A stretch of 51,201 nt of DNA from Microvirga tunisiensis (GTDB lineage: Bacteria; Pseudomonadota; Alphaproteobacteria; Rhizobiales; Beijerinckiaceae), in contig NZ_VOSK01000024.1 in NCBI RefSeq assembly GCF_009296175.1, forward strand, positions 1 to 51,201, given 5' to 3'. Position numbers and translations under genes: made by a program. Below are positions 37,392 through 45,623 of this stretch, in pieces. How positions within the stretch are numbered: position 1 is the first letter of the stretch; each line of letters begins with the position of its first letter. Under the pieces are notes generated by a model that was not told the origin of the DNA, ran no database searches, and saw nothing but the letters and a program-made list of their open reading frames with translations.

Positions 37392-38086
37392 AAATCAGTG
37401 AGATGAACTGGCTTCAGGTCGAAGAATATCTGAAGACGGATGATCGCGCCGTGGTCCCGCTCGGCTGTACGGAGCAGCACGCCTACCTCAGCCTGTCCGT
37501 CGACAGCATCCTGGCGGAACGCGTAGCTTCGGAAGCAGCCGCGCCGACAGGCGTTCCGGTCTTCCCCGTTCAGGCCTACGGCATCACACCTTATTTCATG
37601 GCTTATCCGGGAACCATTTCCCTGAGAGCGGATACTTACCTGCGCATCATCACCGACATCCTCGATTCCTTGAAACGCACAGGCTTTCGCCGGATCCTCT
37701 TCGTCAACGGCCATGGCGGCAACACGCCCGGCCAGACCGCTGCCATCGAATGGATGGGCGAGAACCCGGATTGCCGCGTGAAATTCCATAACTGGTGGAA
37801 CGCGCCGCGCACGTTCGAGAAGGTGAAGCAAATCGACCCGGTCGCCTCCCATGCTTCCTGGATGGAGAACTTCCCCTGGACCCGTCTGCCCGGAATCGAG
37901 CAACCATCTCACCAGAAGCCGATGGTCGATCTGGAGCGCATGCGCACGTTCGGCCCTAAAGGCGTCCGCGAGATCCTGCAGGACGGAAATTTCGGCGGCT
38001 ACTTCCAGCGCTCCGATGAAGACATGAACGCCATCTGGTCCGTCGCCATCGAAGAAACCCGCGCGCTGATCGAGAACTGGCAATGA
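37388..38086 (+). CDS. Creatininase-family amidohydrolase
   Basis: The 232-residue protein is of normal length for the creatinine amidohydrolase family. The N-terminal metal-site motif is VVPLGCTEQHAYLSLSVDS (Glu-Gln-His and the Asp), and the later motif is LFVNGHGGNT. The family hydrolyses cyclic or linear amides: creatinine, formamidopyrimidines, mycofactocin precursors and others. Nothing in the sequence fixes the substrate. Overlaps of 4 nt with the GntR gene and the ketopantoate-reductase-like gene show coupled translation. It may open a cyclic amide imported by the divergent transporter. Confidence 0.85.
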   Translation: MKISEMNWLQVEEYLKTDDRAVVPLGCTEQHAYLSLSVDSILAERVASEAAAPTGVPVFPVQAYGITPYFMAYPGTISLRADTYLRIITDILDSLKRTGFRRILFVNGHGGNTPGQTAAIEWMGENPDCRVKFHNWWNAPRTFEKVKQIDPVASHASWMENFPWTRLPGIEQPSHQKPMVDLERMRTFGPKGVREILQDGNFGGYFQRSDEDMNAIWSVAIEETRALIENWQ

Positions 38087-39099
38087 ACGAGAACACCATT
38101 CTGATCTGGGGCGCAGGCGCCATCGGTGGAACCCTCGGCGCCTATCTGGCTCGTGCGGGCGAAGACGTGCTGCTCGTCGACATCGTCGAGCCGCACGTAG
38201 AGGCCATGAAGCGGGACGGCCTCTTCCTCGAGGGGCCAGTCGAGACCTTTCAGCAAACGGTCAAGGCCGCGCTGCCCAGCGAGGTCAAGGGCCAGTTCAA
38301 GCGCATCATCCTGGCCGTCAAAGCTCACCACACCCGCGACGCCGTACGGGCCCTGAAACCGCATCTGGCTGATAACGGCACCGTTCTCTCCGCTCAGAAC
38401 GGGCTGAACGAGATCGTCATTGCCGAGGAAGTCGGTACCGAGCGCACCATCGGCTGCTTCGTCAACTTCGGCGCGGACTGGCTGGAGCCCGGCCGCATTC
38501 TTTTCGGAAACCGGGCAGCGGTCGCAGTCGGCGGCCTCGACGGGCAAGCCACGGATGCGGTGCGCGACTATCATCGCCTGCTGTCGATCTTCGAGCCGAA
38601 AGCCGTGCTGACCGATAACATCTGGGGCTATCTCTGGGGCAAGCTCGGTTACGGCTCGCTGCTTTTCGCAACGGCGCTGACCAATGCCTCCATGTCCGAG
38701 AACCTCGCTTCCGAGCGTCACTTTTCGGTCTATCGCCGCCTTGGGCAGGAAGTGATGGCGGTGGCGAAAGCCCGTGGCGTGAAGCCGTTGGGATTCAACG
38801 GCTTCGATCCGGACACCTTCATGCCGGGTGCGGATGAGACGGCAGCGCACCGCTCCGTCGCCGACATGGCCGAGTTCAACCGGCACACGGCCAAGACGCA
38901 TTCCGGCATCTGGCGCGATCTCGCCGTGCGCAAGCGTAAGACCGAAGTCGACGCACAGATCGCGATCATTGCTGTCCTCGGAAGGGAGGCAGGCATCCCA
39001 ACGCCTGCCATCAGTAAGCTGGTCGAGCTGATCCACGACATCGAGGACGAGCGGCGCGAACAATCCTGGCCCACCCTCGACGAGATGCTGACGCTATGA
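38083..39099 (+). CDS. Ketopantoate reductase-like (ApbA/PanE) dehydrogenase
   Basis: The 338-residue protein starts with the NAD(P)-binding motif ILIWGAGAIGGTLGAYLARA. It has the PanE/ApbA C-terminal domain, with the typical KTHSGIWRDLAVRKRKTEVD segment. PanE proper reduces ketopantoate, but many paralogues in catabolic operons act on other 2-hydroxy or 2-keto acids. Its place between a creatininase-family hydrolase and an SDR, with 4-nt overlaps on both sides, favours a catabolic role rather than pantothenate synthesis. Confidence 0.85.
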   Translation: MNENTILIWGAGAIGGTLGAYLARAGEDVLLVDIVEPHVEAMKRDGLFLEGPVETFQQTVKAALPSEVKGQFKRIILAVKAHHTRDAVRALKPHLADNGTVLSAQNGLNEIVIAEEVGTERTIGCFVNFGADWLEPGRILFGNRAAVAVGGLDGQATDAVRDYHRLLSIFEPKAVLTDNIWGYLWGKLGYGSLLFATALTNASMSENLASERHFSVYRRLGQEVMAVAKARGVKPLGFNGFDPDTFMPGADETAAHRSVADMAEFNRHTAKTHSGIWRDLAVRKRKTEVDAQIAIIAVLGREAGIPTPAISKLVELIHDIEDERREQSWPTLDEMLTL

Positions 39100-39851
39100 A
39101 TCTGGATTTCACCAATCGCCGCGTTGCCGTGACCGGAGCGGCGCAGGGTATCGGCCGGACCATCGTTCAAGCCCTTGCGGCAGAGGGCGCCCATGTGTGG
39201 GCTCTCGACATGGACGATGCCGGCTTGCGCGTCGCTGCGGAAGCGGGAGCCAAAGCGACCAGCACCCTTGATCTTGCGGATCGTGCTGCGGTCGGCCGCG
39301 CCTTCGACGAGATGGCGGACAGCCTCGGAGGCATCGACATTCTCGTCAATTGCGCCGGCGGCGTCCGAGGACAAGTGGCAAAACCGATCGAGGAGGTCAG
39401 CGAGCAGGATTGGCTTGTTCTCTTCGAGGCCAATGTGCACGGCGCGTTCTGGTGCTCGCAGGCCGTGGCCCCTCACATGAAGCGCCAGACGTTCGGCCGG
39501 ATCGTCAATATCTCGTCGGGAGCAGGCCTGCGTCCGAGCCTAACCGGCATCCAGGCCTATACGGCCTCGAAGCATGCCCTCGTCGGGCTGACGAAGCAGC
39601 TCAGCTTCGAACTCGGTCCTCATGGCATCACCGTCAACAGCGTCGCCCCCGGCTTCGTGCTGTCGAACCCGGCAACGCAGCGCCAGTGGGAGAGCTATGG
39701 CCCCGAAGGCCAGGCTCGCCTGGTGGAGAGCATTCATACACGGCGCCTGGGTTATCCGCAGGACATAGCCAATGCCGTCATGTTCCTGGCCTCCGATGCA
39801 GCGGCCTGGATCTCCGGACAGATCATCTCCGCGGATGGCGGACGCTCCTGA
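39096..39851 (+). CDS. Short-chain dehydrogenase/reductase (SDR)
   Basis: The 251-residue protein is a classical SDR. The cofactor motif is VTGAAQGIGRTI, the NAG-type motif is VNCAGG and the catalytic Ser and YxxxK are in IVNISSGAG and YTASKHALVG. The acidic residue after the second strand (WALDMDDAG) favours NAD over NADP. The C-terminus SGQIISADGGRS is typical. It probably oxidises a hydroxyl group of the pathway intermediate. Its start overlaps the preceding gene by 4 nt, and a 50-nt gap follows. Confidence 0.88.
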   Translation: MNLDFTNRRVAVTGAAQGIGRTIVQALAAEGAHVWALDMDDAGLRVAAEAGAKATSTLDLADRAAVGRAFDEMADSLGGIDILVNCAGGVRGQVAKPIEEVSEQDWLVLFEANVHGAFWCSQAVAPHMKRQTFGRIVNISSGAGLRPSLTGIQAYTASKHALVGLTKQLSFELGPHGITVNSVAPGFVLSNPATQRQWESYGPEGQARLVESIHTRRLGYPQDIANAVMFLASDAAAWISGQIISADGGRS

Positions 39852-39901
39852 AGCCAGAATGGGGCGGGCAAATTTTCAAGCAAGGATTTTGAGGAGGAAG
39901 C

Positions 39902-40798
39902 ATGGACGATATCAGCAGCCAACCCTGGCGTTGGGACGAGCAGACCTGGCGCGGCAAGGTGGATCACGTGCGCGCCGGCCTCTCCATGAAGCCGGCTAAG
40001 TGGAAGAACGGAGCCCGCTGCGCCGTCGCCCTCTCCTTTGATTCCGACCATGAGACGAACGAGCTGCGCGACGGCGGCAAATCCATCGGCCGCATGTCTC
40101 AGGGGCAATACGGCAACCGCCAGGGCGTACCGCGCATTCTTAACGCGCTCGCCAAATATGATGCCAAGGCGACCTTCTTCGTCCCCGCCGTCGCCGGCCT
40201 CCTGTACGAGGACGAGCAGCGCCGAGTCGTCGCGGAAGGCCACGAGATCGGCATCCACGGCTGGATCCACGAGCTCAACAGCCAGCTACCCTACGAGATC
40301 GAACGCGATCTGATGTTCCGCTCGGCGGATGCCCTGGAGCGAATCACGGGCGTGCGTCCCGTCGGCCTGCGAACCCCGTCCTGGGATTTCAGCCCCAGTA
40401 CGCTGCGCATCGAGCGGGAACTTGGCCTCCTCTACGATTCGTCGCTCATGGCCGACGACGACCCTTACGAATTGCTGGAACAAGGCGAACCCACCGGCAT
40501 CGTGGAACTTCCCGTGGAATGGATCCGCGACGACGCAGTGTATTTCAACATGCACCGCTTCAACGGCCTGCGCCCGCACACACCGCCGACGGCCGTCTAC
40601 GACATCTTCTTCCGTGAATTCGAACGGGCCTACGAGGAAGGCGGTCTCTTCCTGCTCACCATGCATCCGCACGTGACCGGCTACCGCTCGCGCATCTGGA
40701 TCCTCGAAAAGCTCCTGGAGGAGATCACCCGGCGCTCGGATGTTTGGATCGCGACCCATGCGGAGATCGCCGCCTTCGTGAAGGCGGAATGCCCCTGA
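39902..40798 (+). CDS. Polysaccharide deacetylase-fold hydrolase (PgdA/imidase-like)
   Basis: The 298-residue protein has a NodB-type fold. The metal site is visible as the Asp in ALSFDSDHE and the HxxxH in HEIGIHGWIHELN. The segment GVPRILNALAKYDAKATFFV resembles the Helicobacter PgdA/cyclic imidase subgroup rather than secreted chitin deacetylases. There is no signal peptide, so it acts in the cytoplasm, which argues against a cell-wall substrate. Hydrolysis of a cyclic imide or an amide is more consistent with the neighbouring creatininase-family, DmpA-like and isoaspartyl peptidase genes. GAGGAGG lies just upstream of the ATG. Its stop overlaps the next start by 1 nt. Confidence 0.85.
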   Translation: MDDISSQPWRWDEQTWRGKVDHVRAGLSMKPAKWKNGARCAVALSFDSDHETNELRDGGKSIGRMSQGQYGNRQGVPRILNALAKYDAKATFFVPAVAGLLYEDEQRRVVAEGHEIGIHGWIHELNSQLPYEIERDLMFRSADALERITGVRPVGLRTPSWDFSPSTLRIERELGLLYDSSLMADDDPYELLEQGEPTGIVELPVEWIRDDAVYFNMHRFNGLRPHTPPTAVYDIFFREFERAYEEGGLFLLTMHPHVTGYRSRIWILEKLLEEITRRSDVWIATHAEIAAFVKAECP

Positions 40799-41853
40799 TG
40801 AGCTGCCCTCCCCGTGCCCGGGATGCCGGCTTCGCCTGCGGCAGCCTGCCGGCAGGTACGCTCAACAGCATCGCGGATGTCCCAGGCGTTCGCGTCGGCC
40901 ATCGGACGCTCGTTGATGGCGACATCCGAACCGGGGTGACCGCCATCGTACCGCATGGCGGGAATCTCTATCGAGAGAAGCCGATTGCCGCCGTTCATGT
41001 TCTGAACGGCTTCGGAAAAAGCGCAGGACTGGTGCAGGTAGAGGAGTTGGGCACACTCGAGACCCCTATCCTGCTCACCAACACTCTTTCAGTTGGCACC
41101 TGCTGCACCGCGCTTGTGCGCCACGCCGTCGAGAACAATCCGGATATCGGCCGCGAGACCGCGACCGTGAACCCAGTCGTGTTCGAGTGCAATGACGGGT
41201 ACCTGAACGACATTCAGGCTCTGGCCGTCACGGAAGCGGACGCACGTGCTGCTTTGGAGCGCGCTTCACCTCAGTTCGAGGGCGGTTCCGTGGGTGCCGG
41301 CTGCGGGATGAGCACCTTCGGTTTCAAGGGCGGCATCGGTTCGTCCTCCCGTCGACTGGATCTCGATGGGCGAAGCTTTCACCTGGGTGTCCTTGTCCTA
41401 TCCAATTTCGGCCGCCCGGGCGACCTGCGTCTTCCGGGTGGCAAAGTCGTCGGGCCTTCGAAAGCCGCCATGGACGAGAAGGCCGCAGAGAAGGGCTCAA
41501 TCATCATTATCGCGGCCACGGACATTCCCCTGACCGATCGGCAGCTCAAGCGAGTCATTCGCCGCTCCGGTGTCGGTTTGGCGCGACTGGGCGCCTTCTG
41601 GGGCCATGGCAGCGGCGACATCGCACTCGGCTTTACCACCGCCAATATCCTGTCTCACGACGAGAAGGCGGATCTCGTGAACCTTCGCATCCTCAACGAG
41701 TGTCGCATCGATCGCCTCTTCGAGGCCATGGCCGACGCCACGCAGGAGGCGGTTCTCGATGCCCTTGTCGCTGCAGGCTCGATAACAGGCCGTGATGGTC
41801 ATCACCGCCCGGGCCTCGTCGGCGCACTGAAATCTCTCACAACCGAAACGTGA
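40798..41853 (+). CDS. P1/DmpA family beta-aminopeptidase
   Basis: From ATG 40798 (overlapping the preceding TGA) the protein has 351 residues; ATG 40789 is an alternative. It is a DmpA-type Ntn hydrolase. The N-terminal signature is GTLNSIADVPGVRVGHRTL, and the autoprocessing site is EKGSIIIIAATDIPL, with cleavage expected between Gly and Ser. The family contains D-aminopeptidase DmpA and beta-peptidyl aminopeptidases (BapA), which release N-terminal D-residues or beta-amino acids. It is a strong hint that the pathway handles beta-linked or D-amino acid peptides. No signal peptide is seen. Confidence 0.88.
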   Translation: MSCPPRARDAGFACGSLPAGTLNSIADVPGVRVGHRTLVDGDIRTGVTAIVPHGGNLYREKPIAAVHVLNGFGKSAGLVQVEELGTLETPILLTNTLSVGTCCTALVRHAVENNPDIGRETATVNPVVFECNDGYLNDIQALAVTEADARAALERASPQFEGGSVGAGCGMSTFGFKGGIGSSSRRLDLDGRSFHLGVLVLSNFGRPGDLRLPGGKVVGPSKAAMDEKAAEKGSIIIIAATDIPLTDRQLKRVIRRSGVGLARLGAFWGHGSGDIALGFTTANILSHDEKADLVNLRILNECRIDRLFEAMADATQEAVLDALVAAGSITGRDGHHRPGLVGALKSLTTET

Positions 41854-42833
41854 ATCCCATGACAGGCAACAAGATCTCCGACAACGATTTCGCCCTCGCG
41901 ATCCATGGTGGCGCTGGCACGATCCTGCGCAGCAAGATGACGCGCGAGCGGGAAGCCGACTATCATGGAGGCCTGCGCCGTGCGCTCGAGGCCGGGCGCA
42001 TTGTCCTAGCCGATGGCGGCAGCGCGCTCGATGCGGCATCCGCGGCGGTCATGGCGCTCGAGGACGAACCGCTCTTCAATGCGGGGCGTGGGGCGGTTTA
42101 TACCTCGGCCGGCACGCAGGAAATGGATGCTGCCGTCATGGACGGGCGCGACCGCTCGGCTGGGGCCGTCGCCGGGATCTGCGGCCCGCGCAATCCGGTC
42201 CTTGCCGCCCGCGCCGTGATGGAGCATTCCGGCCACGTGATCCTCATCGGGGAAAGCGCCCTGCAGTTCTGCCGCAGGCAAGGCCTCGCTTTCGAGGAGC
42301 CTACCTATTTCTACACTGAGCAGCGCTGGAACGCTTTGCAGGAAACGCTTGCCATCCGCGAAAGCGGCGCGGACGACCAGGACGAGTCGCGCAAGCATGG
42401 CACGGTCGGCGCGGTGGCCCGCGACAGACATGGCAACCTTGCTGCCGCTACATCCACTGGTGGCATGACCGCTAAATCTCCAGGACGCGTCGGCGACAGT
42501 CCCGTGATCGGTGCAGGGACATGGGCTGACAACGAGACCTGCGCCATCTCGGCGACGGGTCACGGCGAGATCTTCATCCGCTATGCGGCTGCCCATGAGA
42601 TCGCGTCCCGCATGCGCTATGCTGGCCAGTCTCTGGAAGAAGCGGCGCGTGCCGTCGTGATCGACATGCTGGCGCCTGCCGGAGGTTCCGGTGGCGTCAT
42701 TGCAGTCGACCAAGCCGGCAACGTTTCCCTGCCCTTCAATTGCTCGGGCATGTATCGCGGCGTGGTCAGAGGTGACGGCAGGCTGCTGACTGCGATCTAT
42801 GACGAGCCGCTCATCGATTTCCGGAATGCATAG
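41850..42833 (+). CDS. Isoaspartyl peptidase / plant-type L-asparaginase
   Basis: The 327-residue protein (GTG start overlapping the upstream stop; ATG 41859 would shorten it by 3) is an Ntn-type asparaginase. Family motifs are ALAIHGGAGTI, LFNAGRGAVYTSAGTQEMDA and the autoprocessing site KHGTVGAVARD, where the Thr becomes the nucleophile, followed by STGGM. It cleaves beta-aspartyl dipeptides and asparagine in the cytoplasm. In E. coli the homologous iaaA heads the glutathione importer operon gsiABCD. Here it closes an operon divergent from a Dpp/Gsi-type importer. It is the third atypical-amide hydrolase in this operon after the creatininase-family and DmpA-like enzymes. Confidence 0.9.
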   Translation: MNPMTGNKISDNDFALAIHGGAGTILRSKMTREREADYHGGLRRALEAGRIVLADGGSALDAASAAVMALEDEPLFNAGRGAVYTSAGTQEMDAAVMDGRDRSAGAVAGICGPRNPVLAARAVMEHSGHVILIGESALQFCRRQGLAFEEPTYFYTEQRWNALQETLAIRESGADDQDESRKHGTVGAVARDRHGNLAAATSTGGMTAKSPGRVGDSPVIGAGTWADNETCAISATGHGEIFIRYAAAHEIASRMRYAGQSLEEAARAVVIDMLAPAGGSGGVIAVDQAGNVSLPFNCSGMYRGVVRGDGRLLTAIYDEPLIDFRNA

Positions 42834-42922
42834 GGGCGCAGAAAGCGGCTGGAGAAATGAGGCATTGAACCGAGGTGGACATCGATGAATGATTGTGCGG
42901 TTTAGACAAGGGAGAGCCTACC

Positions 42923-43879
42923 GTGATCTCGAACTATACCTCAGCAGCGGCTTTTCTCGCCAGCACTCTCGTCTCATCGTACGCCTTCGCACAACAACCT
43001 TCCCAGCAGCAGACCGGGCTCTGGTCCGTTTACGAACAAAGTATCAAGACTGCCAAGCATATCGACCTCACTCACGCCTTCGCACCGGTTCAGCCGGTCT
43101 GGCCAGGCTTCGGACACGCGGAGTTCAAGGCGACGACGGCAGGGTCCGATATGCCGAATTACGTCGCGAAGGGTGACGAATACACCTATGCCAAGCATGG
43201 GTTCGTCGCCACGAGTTATCTGCTCACCACGGATCAGTACGGTACGCAGCTCGATCCGCCGGCCCATTGGGACGAGTACGGTGCAACGATAAGCGACCTT
43301 CCGCCGACATATGCAGTCCGTCCGCTTGTGGTAATCCCGATCCATGAAAAAGTGGCTGCGGATCCGGGCTATCACCTCAGTGTGCAGGACATCCAGGATT
43401 GGGAGAGCCGGAACGGGCGAATTCCCGAAGGCGCCGTCGTTATGGTCCGCTCGGACTGGTACAAGGGCTGGAACGACTCGGCCCGATTTGCCAGTAAGCC
43501 GCATCCTGGGGTCAGCCTCGATACTCTCAAGTTCCTGCATCTCGAGCGCAAAATCCTGTTTCATGGGCACGAGCCTCTCGACACGGACACGACACCGACT
43601 CTCGAAGGCGAATCCTGGCTTCTGCACAATCACTTCACTCAAGCCGAAGGTGTCGCCAATCTCGACAAGGTCCCCGAGACCGGTGCCCTGATCTCCATCG
43701 GCTTCGCCAAGCCTCTCGGCGGCACGGGTGGCTATGCCCGATATGTGGCCATCGCTCCGGCCGACTGGCCGCATGGCGTGACTGTCGCTGAAGCTCCTGG
43801 CGCCCCGTTGCCGAAGCAATCGGCTCCCCTGCGCCGCGACGAAAAAGGTGTGATGCGCCCGCAAGCGGGCGCAAAGTGA
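42923..43879 (+). CDS. Secreted cyclase-family (kynurenine formamidase-like) protein
   Basis: From GTG 42923, with AAGGGAGAG upstream, the protein has 318 residues and a signal peptide ending near YAFAQQ. An earlier TTG at 42893 would put charged residues before the signal and is less likely. The core belongs to the cyclase family: IDLTHAFAPVQPVWPGF, then YGTQLDPPAHW, VVIPIHEK, and GRIPEGAVVMVRSDWYKGW. In the canonical metal motif HxGTHxDxPxH the first two His appear as Gln (DQYGTQLDPPAH), so metal binding may differ. It is exported to the periplasm, unlike the preceding cytoplasmic hydrolases. The 89-nt gap makes cotranscription with the hydrolase operon uncertain. Confidence 0.82.
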   Translation: MISNYTSAAAFLASTLVSSYAFAQQPSQQQTGLWSVYEQSIKTAKHIDLTHAFAPVQPVWPGFGHAEFKATTAGSDMPNYVAKGDEYTYAKHGFVATSYLLTTDQYGTQLDPPAHWDEYGATISDLPPTYAVRPLVVIPIHEKVAADPGYHLSVQDIQDWESRNGRIPEGAVVMVRSDWYKGWNDSARFASKPHPGVSLDTLKFLHLERKILFHGHEPLDTDTTPTLEGESWLLHNHFTQAEGVANLDKVPETGALISIGFAKPLGGTGGYARYVAIAPADWPHGVTVAEAPGAPLPKQSAPLRRDEKGVMRPQAGAK

Positions 43880-43889
43880 ACTCATGCAT

Positions 43890-43914
43890 GAGAGGGCCGT
43901 TCAGCGGCTCTCTC
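43890..43914 (+). terminator. Stem-loop after the cyclase-family gene
   Basis: Arms GAGAGGGCCG and CGGCTCTCTC pair over 10 positions with one G-U, around a 5-nt loop, 11 nt after the stop. There is no U-run, so it may be a rho-dependent or mRNA-stabilising element. Confidence 0.4.
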
Positions 43915-44000
43915 GGCTCTGCCGTCCTGCGCCTATTCCCACTCTTAAAGAAGCGCCTATATCCCTCCCGTCTGGAACCAGCCCTGAAGAGGATTTTCCC

Positions 44001-44855
44001 ATGCCGCTCAACGATAATCCCGTTTGGTTCATCACGGGCTGCTCGACCGGGTTCGGACGGGAACTGGCGCAACTGGTGCTGCGACGGGGCTGGCGCACCG
44101 TGGTGACGGCGCGCAATGCCAGTCGCGTAGAGGATCTAACCCGCGGATATGAGGAGAAGGCGCTGGCCCTGTCGCTCGATGTCACCAAACATGGTGACAT
44201 CGTCGCGGCCGTCAATGAGGCTGAGACACGTTTTGGCGCCATCGACGTGCTCGTGAACAATGCCGGCTATGGGTACCAAGCCTCCATCGAGGAAGGCGAC
44301 GACGCAGAGATCCGCGCCCAGTTCGAGACGAATGTCTTCGGTCTTGCAGCCATGACCCGCGCAGTGCTTCCCGGCATGCGGGCGCGCCGTCGTGGGCATA
44401 TCGTCAATATCTCATCGCAGGCTGGCTTCATCGGTTATCCAGGCTCCGGCTACTACGCCGCGACCAAGCATGCGGTGGAGGGCTTGTCAGACGCACTCTC
44501 CAAGGAGGTCGCGCCGCCCGGGATCAAGGTAACCTGCGTCGAGCCTGGACCGTTCCGCACCGATTGGGCGGGCCGCTCCCTGCAGCAGCGGCGCCCGACG
44601 ATTGCCGATTACCAGGACACCGTCGGCGCCCGCCTTGAAACGACGGCGAACTACAGCGGCAAGCAACCCGGCGATCCTGTTCGGGCGGCGGAAGCCATCA
44701 TCAAGGCCGTCGAGGCGAACGATCCGCCCAAGCATCTGGTTCTGGGCGCCATTGCGCTCGACGGAATCGGGGAGAAGCTCAAGGAAACTCTCGCGGAAGT
44801 CGAAGCCTGGGCGGAGACAAGCCGGGGAGCGGATTATCCGGAGAGCGAGCGCTAG
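44001..44855 (+). CDS. Short-chain dehydrogenase/reductase (SDR)
   Basis: From ATG 44001 the protein has 284 residues and begins MPLNDNPVWFITGCSTGFGR, the usual start of a widespread SDR subgroup. The cofactor motif is ITGCSTGFGREL, followed by VNNAGYGYQ, NISSQAGFIG and the active site YYAATKHAVEG. The basic residue in VVTARN suggests NADP preference. The frame stays open upstream to 43884, but that part shows no conservation that I recognise. It stands alone between the cyclase-family and YbaK-like genes; its substrate is unknown. Confidence 0.87.
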   Translation: MPLNDNPVWFITGCSTGFGRELAQLVLRRGWRTVVTARNASRVEDLTRGYEEKALALSLDVTKHGDIVAAVNEAETRFGAIDVLVNNAGYGYQASIEEGDDAEIRAQFETNVFGLAAMTRAVLPGMRARRRGHIVNISSQAGFIGYPGSGYYAATKHAVEGLSDALSKEVAPPGIKVTCVEPGPFRTDWAGRSLQQRRPTIADYQDTVGARLETTANYSGKQPGDPVRAAEAIIKAVEANDPPKHLVLGAIALDGIGEKLKETLAEVEAWAETSRGADYPESER

Positions 44856-44969
44856 AAACACGTTTGCATGATGGACGGGACGGCGGCTGTCCTGATCGCA
44901 TCGTATCGGGCGACCAATTGTGGTATGCCCACCGCCTCCTCCAACTCCCATCAAAGGAGCTTCTCGGCC

Positions 44970-45428
44970 ATGAGCCTCGAATCCGTTCGCACCTTTCTGG
45001 CCCAGAACGCACCGGATATCGAGATCATCGAAATGCAGACCAGCACCGCCACCGTGACCCAGGCGGCGGAAGCACATGGCGTCGAGCCCGAAAAAATTGC
45101 CAAGACGCTGTCTCTGCGCGTGGGAGAGAAAAGCTTTCTCGTCGTCACGAGCGGTACGGCGCGGCTGGATAACCGCAAGGTCAAGGCAACCTTCGGTGGC
45201 AAGGCCTCCCTGCTGGATGCGGAACAGGTTCAGGCTCTCACCGGGCACCCCGTTGGCGGGATCTGCCCGTTCGGGTTGGCAACGCCGCTTCCGATCTACT
45301 GCGACATCTCCCTGAAAGCCTTCGACGAAGTCGTCCCGGCGGCGGGTTCGATCCACACGGCTGTGCGCATCCATCCTCAGCGGATGGCCGATCTCGTTGG
45401 CGCCGATTGGGTGGATGTGTGTCAATAG
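44970..45428 (+). CDS. YbaK/ProX-type aminoacyl-tRNA deacylase
   Basis: From ATG 44970, with AAAGGAGC upstream, the protein has 152 residues. It is a single YbaK/EbsC domain: EPEKIAKTLSLRVGEKSFLV, the conserved Lys in DNRKVKATFG, and GHPVGGICPFGLATPLPIYC. Members hydrolyse mischarged tRNAs such as Cys-tRNAPro or Ala-tRNAPro, and some act on other tRNAs. The exact specificity cannot be read here. The frame is open upstream to 44868 without a ribosome-binding site. It is a stand-alone gene with no functional link visible to its neighbours. Confidence 0.85.
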   Translation: MSLESVRTFLAQNAPDIEIIEMQTSTATVTQAAEAHGVEPEKIAKTLSLRVGEKSFLVVTSGTARLDNRKVKATFGGKASLLDAEQVQALTGHPVGGICPFGLATPLPIYCDISLKAFDEVVPAAGSIHTAVRIHPQRMADLVGADWVDVCQ

Positions 45429-45623
45429 ATCGCTCAAAAGGAATGAGTGCAACCGACCGTAGAGATCATCGTTGGGCAGACGCGCTTATGGCTTCAGATG
45501 CTCATTCCGGACGGCGGCAGATCGTTCGGCGCGGAAAACCAGGCCCACTATTTGCCGGCCCCGACCTTCGGTTCCACACGATGCGCTAGGCCGGAAGGCA
45601 TCATAGATGCCCCAGCTTCCAAG

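Noticed and set aside
45429..45623. Short frames and a GGCATC-ATA-GATGCC hairpin between the YbaK-like and RTX genes
   Set aside because: The 6-bp hairpin (45597-45611) has no U-run and the frames lack motifs. It may end transcription of the convergent genes, but the support is too weak to call.
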